Assembly: GCA_002284615.2 (NCBI GenBank)
Contig: MU070185.1
Span: forward strand, 92,565-137,116
Source: Dunaliella salina
Lineage: Eukaryota > Chlorophyta > Chlorophyceae > Chlamydomonadales > Dunaliellaceae
DNA: 44,552 nucleotides
Reading direction: 5' to 3'
In this document: piece by piece, positions 18,901 through 28,859 of the stretch
Layout: every line of letters begins with the position of its first letter
How positions within the stretch are numbered: the stretch's first letter is position 1
Position numbers and translations under genes: made by a program
The notes under the pieces: generated by a model
Database searches by the model: none
The model's input: only the letters and a program-made list of their open reading frames with translations
Told to the model about the DNA's origin: nothing

Positions 18901-20621
18901 TCAACACTCGCGACTGCTAGCCTGCTCATAAAAATTGACAATTTCATGAAGAAAAAAGAAAAGACTATTGTTGTCCTGATGCAGAAAATGATGCATATTC
19001 TGGGCCTCATAGTTTGAGAACAAACAAGCATATTTACCACGCAGAGCAACAACATGGGGGTTAGTGCAATGGNAAATGACATGTTCTTCATCCTGAATTC
19101 TATCTACTGCTTGACATAAGTCACAATGAGGGGAAGAGCCTTGGGTCCAAGTAGCTGTTTCNTAGCGAAGAGTATGGACGCGGAGTCTAAAACGAGCCAC
19201 ATTTTGAAGAACATCTTTGGGAAGGTCAAAGTAGAAGTACTTGGGAAGTTGATAAGGGGCATGGGCAGCTACAATGCGGCGAATGGGCGACGCACACCAT
19301 TGATGGTAGGTAAGGTGTTTGCGGTTCTGGTGTCTGGGGCCGGGACTGGAGAATTGAGTCCAGTAGCGAACCAACCTGAGTCTAAGGTCTACTACAAAGT
19401 GGTGTAAATTAACAGGCTCGTGATTCAACATGTTCTGTTTAAATTGATCAGCATGGTCTAAGCCATCNATAGCAGTGAATATGTGGGAAGACCAGCAATC
19501 AGTGGATGAAGGAGATAAACGNATGTCTGCCTGTAGAATTTTCTTCATAGTGAAACTATTGCATTGTAGAAAAGAGTTGTAAAGTCGAATAGCTGCACGA
19601 AACCAATTGAATTGTAAGGGTTCCAGCCCACATTCCCTTAATACAGGCCATGAAGGAGTTGTNTCTCTCACACCCAGCCACCTTTTGAGAGTAGCGAGAA
19701 TCCATTTCTGCAAAGGATTGTCCATTTCCTTACCTTGCTTTAAGAAAGCAGTTGCCCAAACCTGGCTTGCATACATACCCGCAGGAACAGANTATGTTTT
19801 AAGTAACCAAATTAGGACATGTAGTCTTGTGGTGAGATCATGCTCCTCAGCAAAGCGTTGGATTTNGAAGGTCCCGTTCATGCATGTCTGTAGGGCAGCA
19901 TCTGCTGCTGTGGAGAGGTTGAGACTCTTATCAAAGATCATCCCCAAATACTTGAAACTGTCAGTGTAAGGTAGTNGTGATCCATCGTAATAGAAAATCG
20001 GAAGATTGGTAGATCTGGAATTGAAGCAAATAATTTGTGACTTGTGCGTGTTGACAACCAAANATTTCTTCATGGCATACTCTTTTAATTTGTTCAGGAG
20101 TTCTTGTAGACTTGGTTGTCTATTTGCAAGAAAAGCCAGATCATCTGCAAACAGTAGGTGGGTCACTGTGAAATTGGGGATGGCAGTCAAAGCACCTTGT
20201 ACACCATCAGCCACACTGTCAATGTCATTTAGATAGATAGCAAAAAGGAGGGGTGATAGGGGACACCCTTGCTTTACACCATACATCGGTCGGACACTTG
20301 TGACTTTGTCACCATCCAGCAGAGTGTATTCATCTTCATGATAGAGGTCTTGGAGAATGGAAATGAGGTGTTGCGGCATCTGGCAGCGGCATAAATGCTT
20401 CCATAGCTTTTTCCGAGGTACGGAGTCGTAAGCTTGTTGAAAATCAATAAATGCCGAAAATAGCNTGGAGGTATCCGTTTGGGTTTTTTGGGCAGCGTGT
20501 TTTAAATGGCGAAGAATGAAGATGGGTTGAAGAGTACTTCGTCCGGGATAGAAACCAAACTGGGTATCCGGTATCTTTCGATGGCGGATGCACCAACCTT
20601 CGATGATTGATCTAAGGATAT
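18901..20621 (-). CDS. LINE F ORF2, reverse transcriptase with CCHC knuckle (open frame up to the gap)
   Basis: About 570 residues with no stop or frameshift. In order: DTQFGFYPGRSTLQP, motif A FIDFQQAYDSVP, a palm with DEYTLLDGD, motif B GVKQGCPLSPLLF, motif C LLFADDLAFL, NTHKSQIICFNSR, the thumb FKYLGMIFDKSLNL and AGMYASQVWATAFL. Then comes TPSWPVLRECGLEPLQ, the knuckle CDLCQAVDRIQDEEHV and the end YEQASSREC-stop. The catalytic Asp residues of motifs A and C are all present, and the box is FADD rather than YADD. About ten codons are ambiguous because of N bases. The N-terminal part is hidden in the assembly gap. It could still make an RT polypeptide, but the copy is 5'-truncated and so is not autonomous. 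Confidence 0.85.
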
Positions 20622-21136
20622 NNNNNNNNNNNNNNNNNNNNNNNNNNNNNNNNNNNNNNNNNNNNNNNNNNNNNNNNNNNNNNNNNNNNNNNNNNNNNNN
20701 NNNNNNNNNNNNNNNNNNNNNNNNNNNNNNNNNNNNNNNNNNNNNNNNNNNNNNNNNNNNNNNNNNNNNNNNNNNNNNNNNNNNNNNNNNNNNNNNNNNN
20801 NNNNNNNNNNNNNNNNNNNNNNNNNNNNNNNNNNNNNNNNNNNNNNNNNNNNNNNNNNNNNNNNNNNNNNNNNNNNNNNNNNNNNNNNNNNNNNNNNNNN
20901 NNNNNNNNNNNNNNNNNNNNNNNNNNNNNNNNNNNNNNNNNNNNNNNNNNNNNNNNNNNNNNNNNNNNNNNNNNNNNNNNNNNNNNNNNNNNNNNNNNNN
21001 NNNNNNNNNNNNNNNNNNNNNNNNNNNNNNNNNNNNNNNNNNNNNNNNNNNNNNNNNNNNNNNNNNNNNNNNNNNNNNNNNNNNNNNNNNNNNNNNNNNN
21101 NNNNNNNNNNNNNNNNNNNNNNNNNNNNNNNNNNNN
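20622..21136. other. Assembly gap (515 N)
   Basis: The run of N lies within LINE F. The frame on the right side (LKRPTEKHITPVSEDA) is not the frame of the long ORF on the left, so the gap length is probably only an estimate. Confidence 0.95.
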
Positions 21137-21462
21137 GGCATCTTCGGACACAGGAGTAATATGTTTCTCAGTGGGCCTTTTAAGCATCTTGTGAATTGTT
21201 GGATCATTGTCAAAAAGCTTGCGTAGGAAAGGGAAGGGCTTGGGAAAAGGCAGAGCCCGGGATGTAGTACAAGGCTATCGTAAGCCTTGTATATCTGTTA
21301 CATTCCTCCCCACCCTCCTGAGCTCGCGTCCTCGTGAGCTTAACACAACCGCGAAAATCCCAGAGGATTTTTACATGTTAATCTCAGAACGAAGTCAGTG
21401 GTTAATTGAACGTGTCAATGTAACCTTCGAGGAGAACTTCCGCTTTTTCCACTGTGTATTCC

Positions 21463-21525
21463 CCAGGGGTCGAACCAGGGACCTCATGATTGAGAAGTCA
21501 TGTGTGGTCCTGGCTAGGCTTCGCT
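21463..21525 (-). other. tRNA-like sequence (antisense in the short LTR element)
   Basis: On the minus strand the order is a D-arm-like CCTAGCCAGGACC, an anticodon-arm-like CATGA-CTTCTCAA-TCATG, a variable AGGTC, and a T-arm CCTGG-TTCGACC-CCTGG with the diagnostic GGTTCGA. The T stem has one central mismatch and the anticodon loop has 8 instead of 7 bases. A matching acceptor stem is not clear. It is therefore a degenerate tRNA or a tRNA-derived head, not a working gene. It is placed inside the internal region of the short LTR element, in antisense to the drawn strand. Confidence 0.45.
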
Positions 21526-21644
21526 TACCAATGTAACAGGGTTACAGGGTTACAGAGAGAGGAAATAGGCCAATGTAACACTTGGGAAAAGGCAGAGCCC
21601 GGGATGTAGTACAAGGCTATCGTAAGCCTTGTATATCTGTTACA

Positions 21645-22425
21645 CCTGCTCAGGCCCAACTGCACCAGCGAGTGTTTGGGAAGCCTACTGGTAATATTGC
21701 AAGTGATTTTGGGTTGTCGAGAGGACCCCTGATGCTCGTCAGATTTTCATCGCAAGGACAGGTGCACGAAAGCAGGGAGGTCTATGAACCCTGCGGACTG
21801 CCATGATGGGTGCCAGGGAGGAGGTGCCGGGCTTGGCAGAGTCCCAAAAGTTATAAACCCCGGAAAGTTCGCTTGTGCGCACACATCCGAGGAGGTCAAT
21901 GCAACTTGTTCGCAAATCCTGGTTTCGCAACCTTGTTTTAATTGGCTCTAAGAAACAGTCTGCAGCCTCACATGTGCGGCAGCCCACGGAATTTGAAAGG
22001 AGATGGTATTTGAAATCCGGACCCCGTCCCAACACTGCGCTGAAGCATCAAAATTTCATTTAATATTGATAGAAAGCCGTTCCCTATCGTCATCACTCCT
22101 CTCTGCTGACTTTTGAACACCTCCTCAGACAGCCCCCCGTCAGCTCGCAGCAGGTGGCCACCTGGGCACTCAGGGCACATCCTGGGGTCCACTTGCAGGC
22201 TTGGGGAGGCAGCTGGAGGGCTTTGGCACACAGGGGGTGAGTTTTGCTGGCTGAGCGCACAAACATGCAGGCCTTGCTCACAGCATAGCTCACCAAATGG
22301 GACCAGCTCAGCACTGAAAAATTGCTTTTTTTTTACTAGCTTTCAGGTGGTGTGCTCAGAAGTGGCATAGGTGCCCTGGTTAACAAAAGGCAGGATATCA
22401 CACAGGGATTGGGGGCCTGACCTAA
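21645..22425. other. No recognisable gene
   Basis: Open frames exist on the minus strand (22314-22093 and 22231-21968, both Cys-rich by chance or remnant) but none matches a family I know. No LINE similarity or repeat array is seen. Confidence 0.4.
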
Positions 22426-23300
22426 GGCCCCGTTTACACGGACGGGATCACCCCTGGGGATCAGGGACGGGATCACCATTTTCCAGACCAAATTTCTTTG
22501 AATGGCATGATGCAGAAGATTTTTGCGAGGCCATTGGTCCAAAAACTAGCTGGAAACTCACATCCGTTAATTGTCTAGAAGGATGTGATTGAGAAACAAC
22601 CAGGCTGCTGCGCTGAGCAGTTCAAGGGCAGCTGCGGGTGCTTTACCAGGTCCCCGTCAAACCTTGTGCATCATCATTCATGTTTGGCTGAAAATTTTCT
22701 TGCTCATGTCCCTGACGTTCTCCAGTGGGTCCTAGGAACTAAGTCATTGTAGAAACTGGTCTTGTTAACTGATTGTTAACCTTGATAGCTAGTCGCGTAT
22801 GTTTCACCAGCGGCTGATCAGCTAGAGATTTGGGCTGTAGGTAAACCATTGTAAACCCTTGTACACGAAACAAATAATTTCCCTTGATCCGGATCCGTGC
22901 GGTGGTTACGCGGCGGATCAACCCCTGGGATCACCCCCCTCCGGATCACCCCCCTCATAAGGGGAACCTCCTCCTCATGCTGGCTGCCCACCCCCTCATA
23001 CACACCCCCTGAAAACAGGGAAGGCTCTCTCTGATTGGATTGATTCAGATTCCCACTCATTGCACATACCAAGATTAAAAGGTGTGCACATTCAGCCTCC
23101 TGGCCTGCAAGGAAAATTCTTTGGGCATTTCTCTTGCATGCACAATCAAACTATGAGGTCCTTGTGTCGTATCAACTTAGTTTGAATTTTATCCATTGGT
23201 GATCCCAGAGGCGGATCGCCCCCCCCCCCCCCCCCCCNGGATCAGGGTCGGGATCAGGGGGGGGGTGATCCCGGGGTGGGATCCCTTGTGTAACCGGGGC
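22426..23300. mobile_element. DNA-transposon termini with GGGATCA-rich subterminal repeats
   Basis: The left end GGCCCCGTTTACAC (22426-22439) pairs with the right end GTGTAACCGGGGC (23288-23300): reverse-complemented, the right end matches 12 of 13 bases. Both ends continue with iterated GGGATCA/GATCCC motifs (22444-22475 and 23239-23285). A second terminus-like block (GGTGGTTACGCGG followed by GGATCAACCCC) starts near 22898, so two nested or tandem elements are possible. A C run of ~19 with an N lies at about 23219-23238. No target-site duplication is obvious. There is no coding capacity inside; the neighbouring hAT-like fragment may be the source family. Confidence 0.5.
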
Positions 23301-23339
23301 GGGATCACTTCACCAGATCAGGGGGGGGTGATCCCGGGG

Positions 23340-23760
23340 GGGGTATCTCCATGCTGCTCCTTCAGGCTGTTGCGTTGGGGATCCCGCAGGTATTTCATAG
23401 CGCTGAACATGCGCTCATTTTGCACTGCGACTGGCACCATCACCATCACTAGCTCTGCCAGCTTATCCCACTCCCCAAACCGCTGGCGTGCCCCCAATTG
23501 CTCTGCCTCCTTCCAGAACTCCCTGCAGAGGGAAAAGGGAGAGGCTTACTGCTTCTGGCTCATCCTCTGACTCATCACTGCTGCCTGATGCATGAGGATT
23601 TGCATCCAATACAATTGCTGCTCTCCTTGCAGCCCGTGCTGCCCTCTCTAACATTGATGCCAGCTTCAGCTTGTATGCCCAATCACTCCGACCCTTTTTG
23701 ACCCTTGCCTTCTTGTTCAGATTTGATGATTCATCATCACTTATTTGTGGAAACCAAAGA
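23340..23760 (-). pseudogene. hAT-family transposase, C-terminal dimerisation region (fragment)
   Basis: Minus-strand reading gives an acidic linker (SGSSDESEDEPEA) and then, in another frame, REFWKEAEQLGARQRF, GEWDKLAELVMVMVPVA and VQNERMFSAMKYLRDPQ. The pattern W...LA.LV...P..V..ER.FSA...LR is the hAT C-terminal dimerisation domain. The step between the two frames is a frameshift or a small intron; a GTAAGC...CTGCAG pair of 27 bp exists but does not restore the frame. The catalytic core is not visible. It lies next to the GGGATCA-rich termini and probably belonged to that element. Confidence 0.6.
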
Positions 23761-24149
23761 AAATTTTAAAATTTGGATTCAAGAGGTGCTATTTTCCACC
23801 TTTGATGAGCACCCTTTCAGGCCTCGAAGGGACCTTCGAGGGCTTCGAGGGAGGGGAGGTCGCTCCCACACAGAGGCCCCCTGACACCCCATAGAAGTTG
23901 GTTTCGTGTCGATGTGAAAAGTCGGAAAAGTCTGTCCTCATGTCGATTTGACATGTACGTCGGGTTAAAAGAAGCACTGGTGTACACCAAGCATGAGGTG
24001 CCAAGGAGTGTGACATGATGACAGGCGCTCAACACACATATGCGGACATGCATGCATGAAGCACCAGATGCAGCATGATCGATGCACACGTAGCAACATG
24101 TACGATGAAGCATCAGGTGCCGCATGTTTGATGCACATATTGATAGGTA
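23761..24149. other. No recognisable gene
   Basis: About 390 bp with short alternating GCATGCATG tracts and a small hairpin-like CCTTCGAGGGCTTCGAGG motif (about 23829-23849). No gene similarity is seen. Confidence 0.45.
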
Positions 24150-26610
24150 CCAAATTTCAGCTTCTCAAAGAGTACAGATCCTATTCCCAGAAATATAAAC
24201 GACGCTTTGTATATTCAAAAAGACAAGTCTTTTTATAAAAACTCTTTGACAAAGATACTCCGTACACAAATTCCTTACACAAATTACTAAAAAGACCAGC
24301 TGAAAAACATGTTACGCCTGTATCTGAGAATGCTTGGCACACTCATCTCCATATTTTATTCCGCCATTCGCCATGCAACAATGGAGACCGTATAGACCAC
24401 ATCAGGAACAGCACAGCATCATTGGCTACAGACGCAAGAATGGGGACAGGAAATACAGATCATTATGACGAGATGCCACCTTTACATGGAAGGTCCTATC
24501 ATGAACAATTTCCTCAACCATGTACTTTCAATCTACCATCTGAAAGCAACCTCCGAACCCTGGTATCCAAACATCTATCTTCAATGACAAGTACATCTTC
24601 ATCAGGCTTTGATCCCGTCTCACCTTCATTTGTTAAAAATGCTTGCAAGCATTTCTCAAGGTCAAATGGTCGAGGGATGGAAACTGTCAATATCCTGGAA
24701 CCACACCTTACCTCCTTTTTTCATGTGCTCATACGTCAAGCCCGTGTACCAAATGCATGGAAAGAGGCAAAACTCACTCCTATTTACAAAAAGGGCCCTG
24801 TTATCTTCCCAGCGAACTACAAAATGATTGCTGTGAGCGCCCCAATTTATCGTCTTTATACAAATGTCTTACGAACCGTCATTCAAGATTGGTGTATCCC
24901 AAACAACAAGGTCCCAGACATGCAATGTGGTTTTGATCCTGGCTTTAACACTTTACAACCTATTTTCATTCTTAGGCATCTTAAACATGCTGCACAGAAA
25001 CTCCAACCAAACACTTCCAGACTTTTTGCAGCATTTATAGATTTTCAATAAGCCTATGACTCTATCCCCCGAGACAGACTATGGGATCATTTACACCGAT
25101 GCCAGATGCCACAACATCTTAATCATTCAAGATCTTTACTACCTTGACGAATACACCTTATAAGATGGAGACAAGATGGCGAGTGTCCAGCCAACATTTG
25201 GGGTAAAACAAGGATGTCCTATTTCACCCCTCTTATTCTCTATTTACATAAGTGATATAGACAATGTAGCTGAAAGAGTCAATGGAGTCCTCACTGGAAC
25301 ACTTGACCTAACTGTGTCCCACATGCTGTTTGCTGATGACCTTTTGCTTTTAGCTAATTCACAACATGATTTGCAAGCAATGCTGGGCAACTTGAAGGAG
25401 TATTCCCAACACAAATCCCTGACTGTTAATACCCAGAAATCCTATATTATGTGCTTTAACTCTAGATCATCCAATCTACCTCCCTACGTTTGGTGGGGTT
25501 CACCTCACATACAGATCACTTCAAATACTTGGGGATGGTATTCCATAAAACTCTTAATCTTCATGTAGCAGCAGATGCAGCTCTACGACCTTTTATGGCT
25601 AGTACTTTCAAAGTTCAGTAATTTGTCAGAGAACATGACCTTGACAATAGGTTACAAGCCCATATCTGGCTCCTTAAGACAAATGCTATCCCTGCTGGTA
25701 TGTATGCTAGCCAGATTTGGGCTACTCCTTACCTGGGAGATGGAAAAGAAATGCAAATCCTCTACAAAAATGGCTCTTGACAACATCAAAGAGAATTTCA
25801 GGGGTTACAGAGGCTACTCCTTCTTGGTCGGTGATGAGAGTGTGGATTAGAGCCCATTCACTTTAACTGGTTTTGTGCAGCCATACGTCTGTACAATTTT
25901 TTTCTCCACTACAACAATTCAACAGTAAGAAAAATTATACAGGCTGACGTTAGCTTGTGCCAAGTGTCAGGTGATTGCTGGTCTCCTCATATCCTTTCAG
26001 CAATGGATAGCCTAACACACACCTTTTTAAACACCATATTCTAAATTGTGAACCAATGTATCACAGACAATTTGTGGTGGATCTCCGACACAGGCGATTA
26101 CAATATTGGACACAATTTTCTAACACACACCCCAGGGCCTACAACAGCAAACAACTTACTTATCACCAGTAGTGTGCGTTACCAACGAACCGACAGTGGC
26201 TACCCACTCAACATACAAAATGCCCAAATATGTGTTCCTTGACCTTCCAAATGATGTTATTCGCAGCGTTGCCCGTTTTAGACTCCGTGTCCACAACCTC
26301 TGGTATGAAACAACAACTTGAAACAATGGCACTTCCCCTCATTGTGATCTGTGTCAGGCTGCAGATGATACTCAAGATGAAAAGCATGTTATCTTTTTCT
26401 GTACAAACCCTCACATAGTTGCTTTGTGTGATAGGTATGCATCATTGTTTTCCAACAGTGAGGCCCAGGATGTCCTTTATGCATCCGAACAACCACAAAC
26501 TTTTCTTTTTCGGTCATGAACTCATGATTTTTTACGTACAGGCTCGCAGCCGCGCATTTTGACTGAAGGTCTTTTTCTCCCCCGTAACCCTGTAAACCTG
26601 TAACCCTTAA
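24150..26610 (+). mobile_element. LINE H: subfamily-2 copy, RT and 3' end, degenerate
   Basis: A 5'-truncated copy that starts in the EN-RT linker (LLKEYRSYSQKYKRR) and ends with VQARSRAF-stop, the 3' hairpin and CCCTGTAAACCTGTAACCC at about 26610. It parallels LINE K base by base over much of its length but retains the 3' part that K lacks. The middle is full of small indels, so ORF2 is broken into about ten frames. The 3' end is followed by another LINE tail. Confidence 0.85.
24422..25568 (+). pseudogene. LINE H reverse transcriptase core with stop in motif A
   Basis: The frame 24422-25051 encodes STSSSGFDPVSPSF, WKEAKLTPIYKKGP, MIAVSAPIYRLYTN and the start of motif A. A stop follows (FIDFQ-stop), and then AYDSIPRDRLW is still readable. 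A frameshift leads to 25176-25568 with GVKQGCPISPLLFSI, motif C MLFADDLLLL and NTQKSYIMCFNSRS. Further downstream, fragments of the thumb, AGMYASQIWAT and a knuckle can be read to 26518 in changing frames. It is clearly inactive. Confidence 0.85.
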
Positions 26611-26619
26611 ATGCAATTG

Positions 26620-26692
26620 TGTTTGTACTCAGGCGAGCAATCGCGTGTTTTTGACTAAAAGCCTTTGTTTCTCTCCTGTAATCCTGTATGTA
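26620..26692 (+). mobile_element. LINE 3' tail fragment feeding a microsatellite
   Basis: Only the last ~70 bp of a LINE: CAGGCGAGCAATCGCGTG, TTTTTGACTAAAAGCCTTTG and CTCCTGTAATCCTGTATG. The final TGTAATCCTGTATG runs without a break into the TATG array. It looks like an even shorter copy inserted directly behind LINE H. Confidence 0.5.
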
Positions 26693-26877
26693 TGTATGTA
26701 TGTATGTATACATGTATGTACGCATGTATATATGTAAGTATACATGTTTGTATGTACGTATGTATGTATGTACGTATGTATGTATGTACGTATGTATGTA
26801 TGTACGTATGTATGTATGTATGTATGTATGTATGTATGTATGTATGTATGTATGTATGTATGTGTGTATGTACGTAT
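26687..26877. repeat. TATG/ATGT microsatellite with TACG variants
   Basis: About 190 bp of tetranucleotide repeat; long open frames across it (repeated YIHT or MYVC) are artefacts. Interruptions of the form TACG and TATACATG show some age. Confidence 0.95.
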
Positions 26878-27070
26878 GCTGGAAAACGAGACGTTGGAAA
26901 TGTGCCACATGGTGATTGCAACTGAACCCATAAAAACCCCTGCCATTCGGCTGAAGCCATTTGCGTCCTGGAGCTTGGCACACCAATTAGTACGAATTTC
27001 TTCGAAAAGAGGCTTCCCATCATTTTCAGTCGGATATGGGCTTGTGTGATACGCAAATGCTTCAATCACT
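26878..27070 (-). other. Short coding-like stretch of unknown origin
   Basis: The minus strand reads KPLFEEIRTNWCAKLQDANG, then SRMAGVFMGSVAITMWHIS with no stop from 27069 into the microsatellite. I do not recognise it. It may be an exon-like remnant or a chance frame. Confidence 0.2.
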
Positions 27071-27074
27071 CAAT

Positions 27075-27690
27075 TCAACGCTTCACCAACGTTTCACACA
27101 ACAAGAAAAAATGCAAGCAGCAGAGATAAACAAAGCCACTGTTTGTGCCAAACAACAAGAAGTCATCGATTAAGTAAACACACTCAAACACAATGGTCAG
27201 CATACTCAAGAGCGCGTCGGCAATCTTGAACACAACACAATCGCTCTCTTGCCGCTGAGGTTGACGCAATATCAGGTTACGTCTTCATTAAACCAACAAC
27301 AGAAAACCATACCTGGAATCCCTCCACCATTGCTGCCACTCTTCAAACGCCTCTGAACATGATTGTCGCCAACGATAAAAGGTCGGATGCCTTTCAACTT
27401 ATTGCCGGGGCACGGGATATGCTGGAGTTGCGAGTAACACTTTCCAGAACGAAGAGAAACACCTCTTTCCAAGGGGTCTCTTTATCGCCAATGAGCAGAC
27501 ATCCCTGACCCTGAAGAGGTGTAAGTGTATACAGCCAATCGCCGAGGCCATCCCACTACAAGATGGCAAGGGCGAGTTCTTATATGATCACGCATAATTA
27601 AAACGTATGAATTCCTCCTCTATTTTCAACATCATGAATGAAATTGTGCTACCTTCTGCTCGCCCCCCCCCTCCCCCCCCCCTGAACTTG
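27075..27690 (+). pseudogene. LINE Q ORF1 protein (copy 4), degenerate
   Basis: A Gln-rich coiled-coil start (QEKMQAAEINKATVCAKQQ) is followed by a stop, then by QERVGNLEHNT and, in another frame, EVDAISGYVFIKPTTEN, TIAATLQTPLNMIVA. These match the block at 31700 (QADAIAGHLFIKPSS, NIATTLQLPVNQI). Near the end, SSIFNIMNEIVLPSARP is followed by a C-rich tract (about 27661-27680), which corresponds to the ORF1 end at 42230. Several frameshifts are visible. Confidence 0.6.
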
Positions 27691-27839
27691 GCGTGTGTCC
27701 GCAGAACAGTAGGGCCCGGGAACGTGATAATGAAACTTCCCAGAAAGATCGTAGGGCAAATGTGGGGCCCAGTAATGTGCAAGCACATGGAAATGCTTAG
27801 GATACAAGCCTCCAGTCCAAAATTCTCTTTACAACACCT

Positions 27840-28370
27840 AATTGTGATGGAACTCCTTTAGATTATCCTTCCTTCAGCTGGTACAACGTGTTTCCCAGCA
27901 TCACATCATTTTCATTACAGAGACACGAACAAGTGACATTCAGAGACTCCCTCACTTTATGCCTCATCATTTCATTGTTGAACAAACCTCTTTACCCCCA
28001 GGGCCTGAGGGCCAAACAGGATTTGGAGTTGCCATAATTGCAGCCTAAGTGCTCCAGGAACAACAACAAGTCTCCCTTTTGTGTTTCAGAGCATCTTCAA
28101 GCAGTTTGGGCTAAAGCAGACAAACATTTTTTGGACTCCATGATGATGTATTGCTCTGTGCAGCTTACAGTAATCCTCAAAGCAAAAACACTTCTGGCAA
28201 ACTGATTGACAATTCTTTATTTTTTTTGGAGGAGGATTTTTTGGGTGCCTATGCTCATACTCCCCATGTTTTACTGGGAGGTTCAAGAAGGGGTCCCTTT
28301 TTGTACAAGGGGGTCAGCTAAGCCTTCTTCCAATAATCAGGGATGCGAGCCTTGTCATAGAAATTGCAAT
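27840..28370 (+). pseudogene. LINE Q ORF2, start of endonuclease domain, cut by microsatellite
   Basis: The reading gives QHHIIFITETRTSDIQRL with the catalytic Glu, PHHFIVEQTSLPPGPEG, TGFGVAIIAA-stop, DDVLLCAAYSNPQSKNTSG, FLEEDFLGAYAHTPHVLLGG. It stops just before the DFNA motif at about 28280, with frameshifted residue to 28370. The rest of ORF2 is missing. The ATGT microsatellite begins 14 bp later, so the break probably lies at or in the repeat. Confidence 0.65.
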
Positions 28371-28383
28371 AGAAGAGAACATA

Positions 28384-28770
28384 TAAGTATTCATGTATGT
28401 ATGCATGTATTCATGTATGTATGTATGTATGTATGTATGTATGTATGTATGTATGTATGTATGTATGTATGTATGTATGTATGTATGTATGTATGTATGT
28501 ATGTATGNTGTATGTATGTATGTATGTATGTATGTATGTATGTATGTATGTATGTATGTATGTATGTATGTATGTATGTATGTATGTATGTATGTATGTA
28601 TGAATGTTTGCATGCATGCATGCATGCATGTATGTATGTATGTATGTATGTATGTATGTATGTATGTATGTATGTATGTATGTATGTATGTATGTATGTA
28701 TGTGTGTATTTATGTATGTATGTATTTATGTATATATGTATGTATGCGTGCATGCATGTATGTATGTTTA
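28384..28770. repeat. Long ATGT microsatellite
   Basis: About 385 bp of ATGT units with one N (28507) and GCATGCATGCATG interruptions at about 28610-28630. Long frames across it on both strands are not genes. It separates plus-strand LINE Q from the minus-strand integrase. Confidence 0.97.
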
Positions 28771-28859
28771 TCATGGGAGCGGTGATACACAGTAGCAGCC
28801 ATGCAGTAATTAATGTACGCAGCAATGCACACCAGCTGAGGGCATTCACACTTGTCTGT

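Larger units (their letters stand above)
18868..21238 (-). mobile_element. LINE F: subfamily-2 copy with nearly intact ORF2 and 15-bp TSD
   Basis: A 5'-truncated minus-strand LINE that begins in the EN-RT linker (FLRKLFDNDPTIHKM, LKRPTEKHITPVSEDA) at 21238 and ends with the 3' hairpin and CCCTGTAAA-like repeats at 18868. CTTGGGAAAAGGCAG occurs at 18853-18867 and 21239-21253, a perfect 15-bp target-site duplication inside the left LTR of the short element. It is the youngest insertion here, because its target is itself a recent element and its reading frame is open. Confidence 0.9.
18846..21644. mobile_element. Very short LTR-type element (TRIM/SMART-like) with 71-bp LTRs, split by LINE F
   Basis: The right repeat (21574-21644) is 71 bp, begins TGTAACA and ends TGTTACA. 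The left repeat is identical but split by LINE F: 18846-18867 plus 21254-21302. Both obey the TG...CA rule of LTRs. CCTGC flanks the whole at 18841-18845 and 21645-21649, a 5-bp duplication as made by retroviral-type integrases. Without the LINE the element is ~413 bp with an internal region of 271 bp (21303-21573) and no ORF of note. A purine-rich tract (AGAGAGAGGAAATAGG) precedes the right repeat and may be a polypurine tract. I could not identify a primer binding site. Each repeat contains a stem ACAAGGCT-ATCGTA-AGCCTTGT. Confidence 0.75.

Noticed and set aside
23526..23552. A 27-bp intron in the hAT-like transposase
   Set aside because: GTAAGC...CTGCAG exists but its length is a multiple of three and does not join the two coding frames.
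26655..27069. Long open frames of repeated YIHT or MYVC
   Set aside because: They are translations of the TATG/ATGT microsatellites (also at 28314-28865) and have no gene character.
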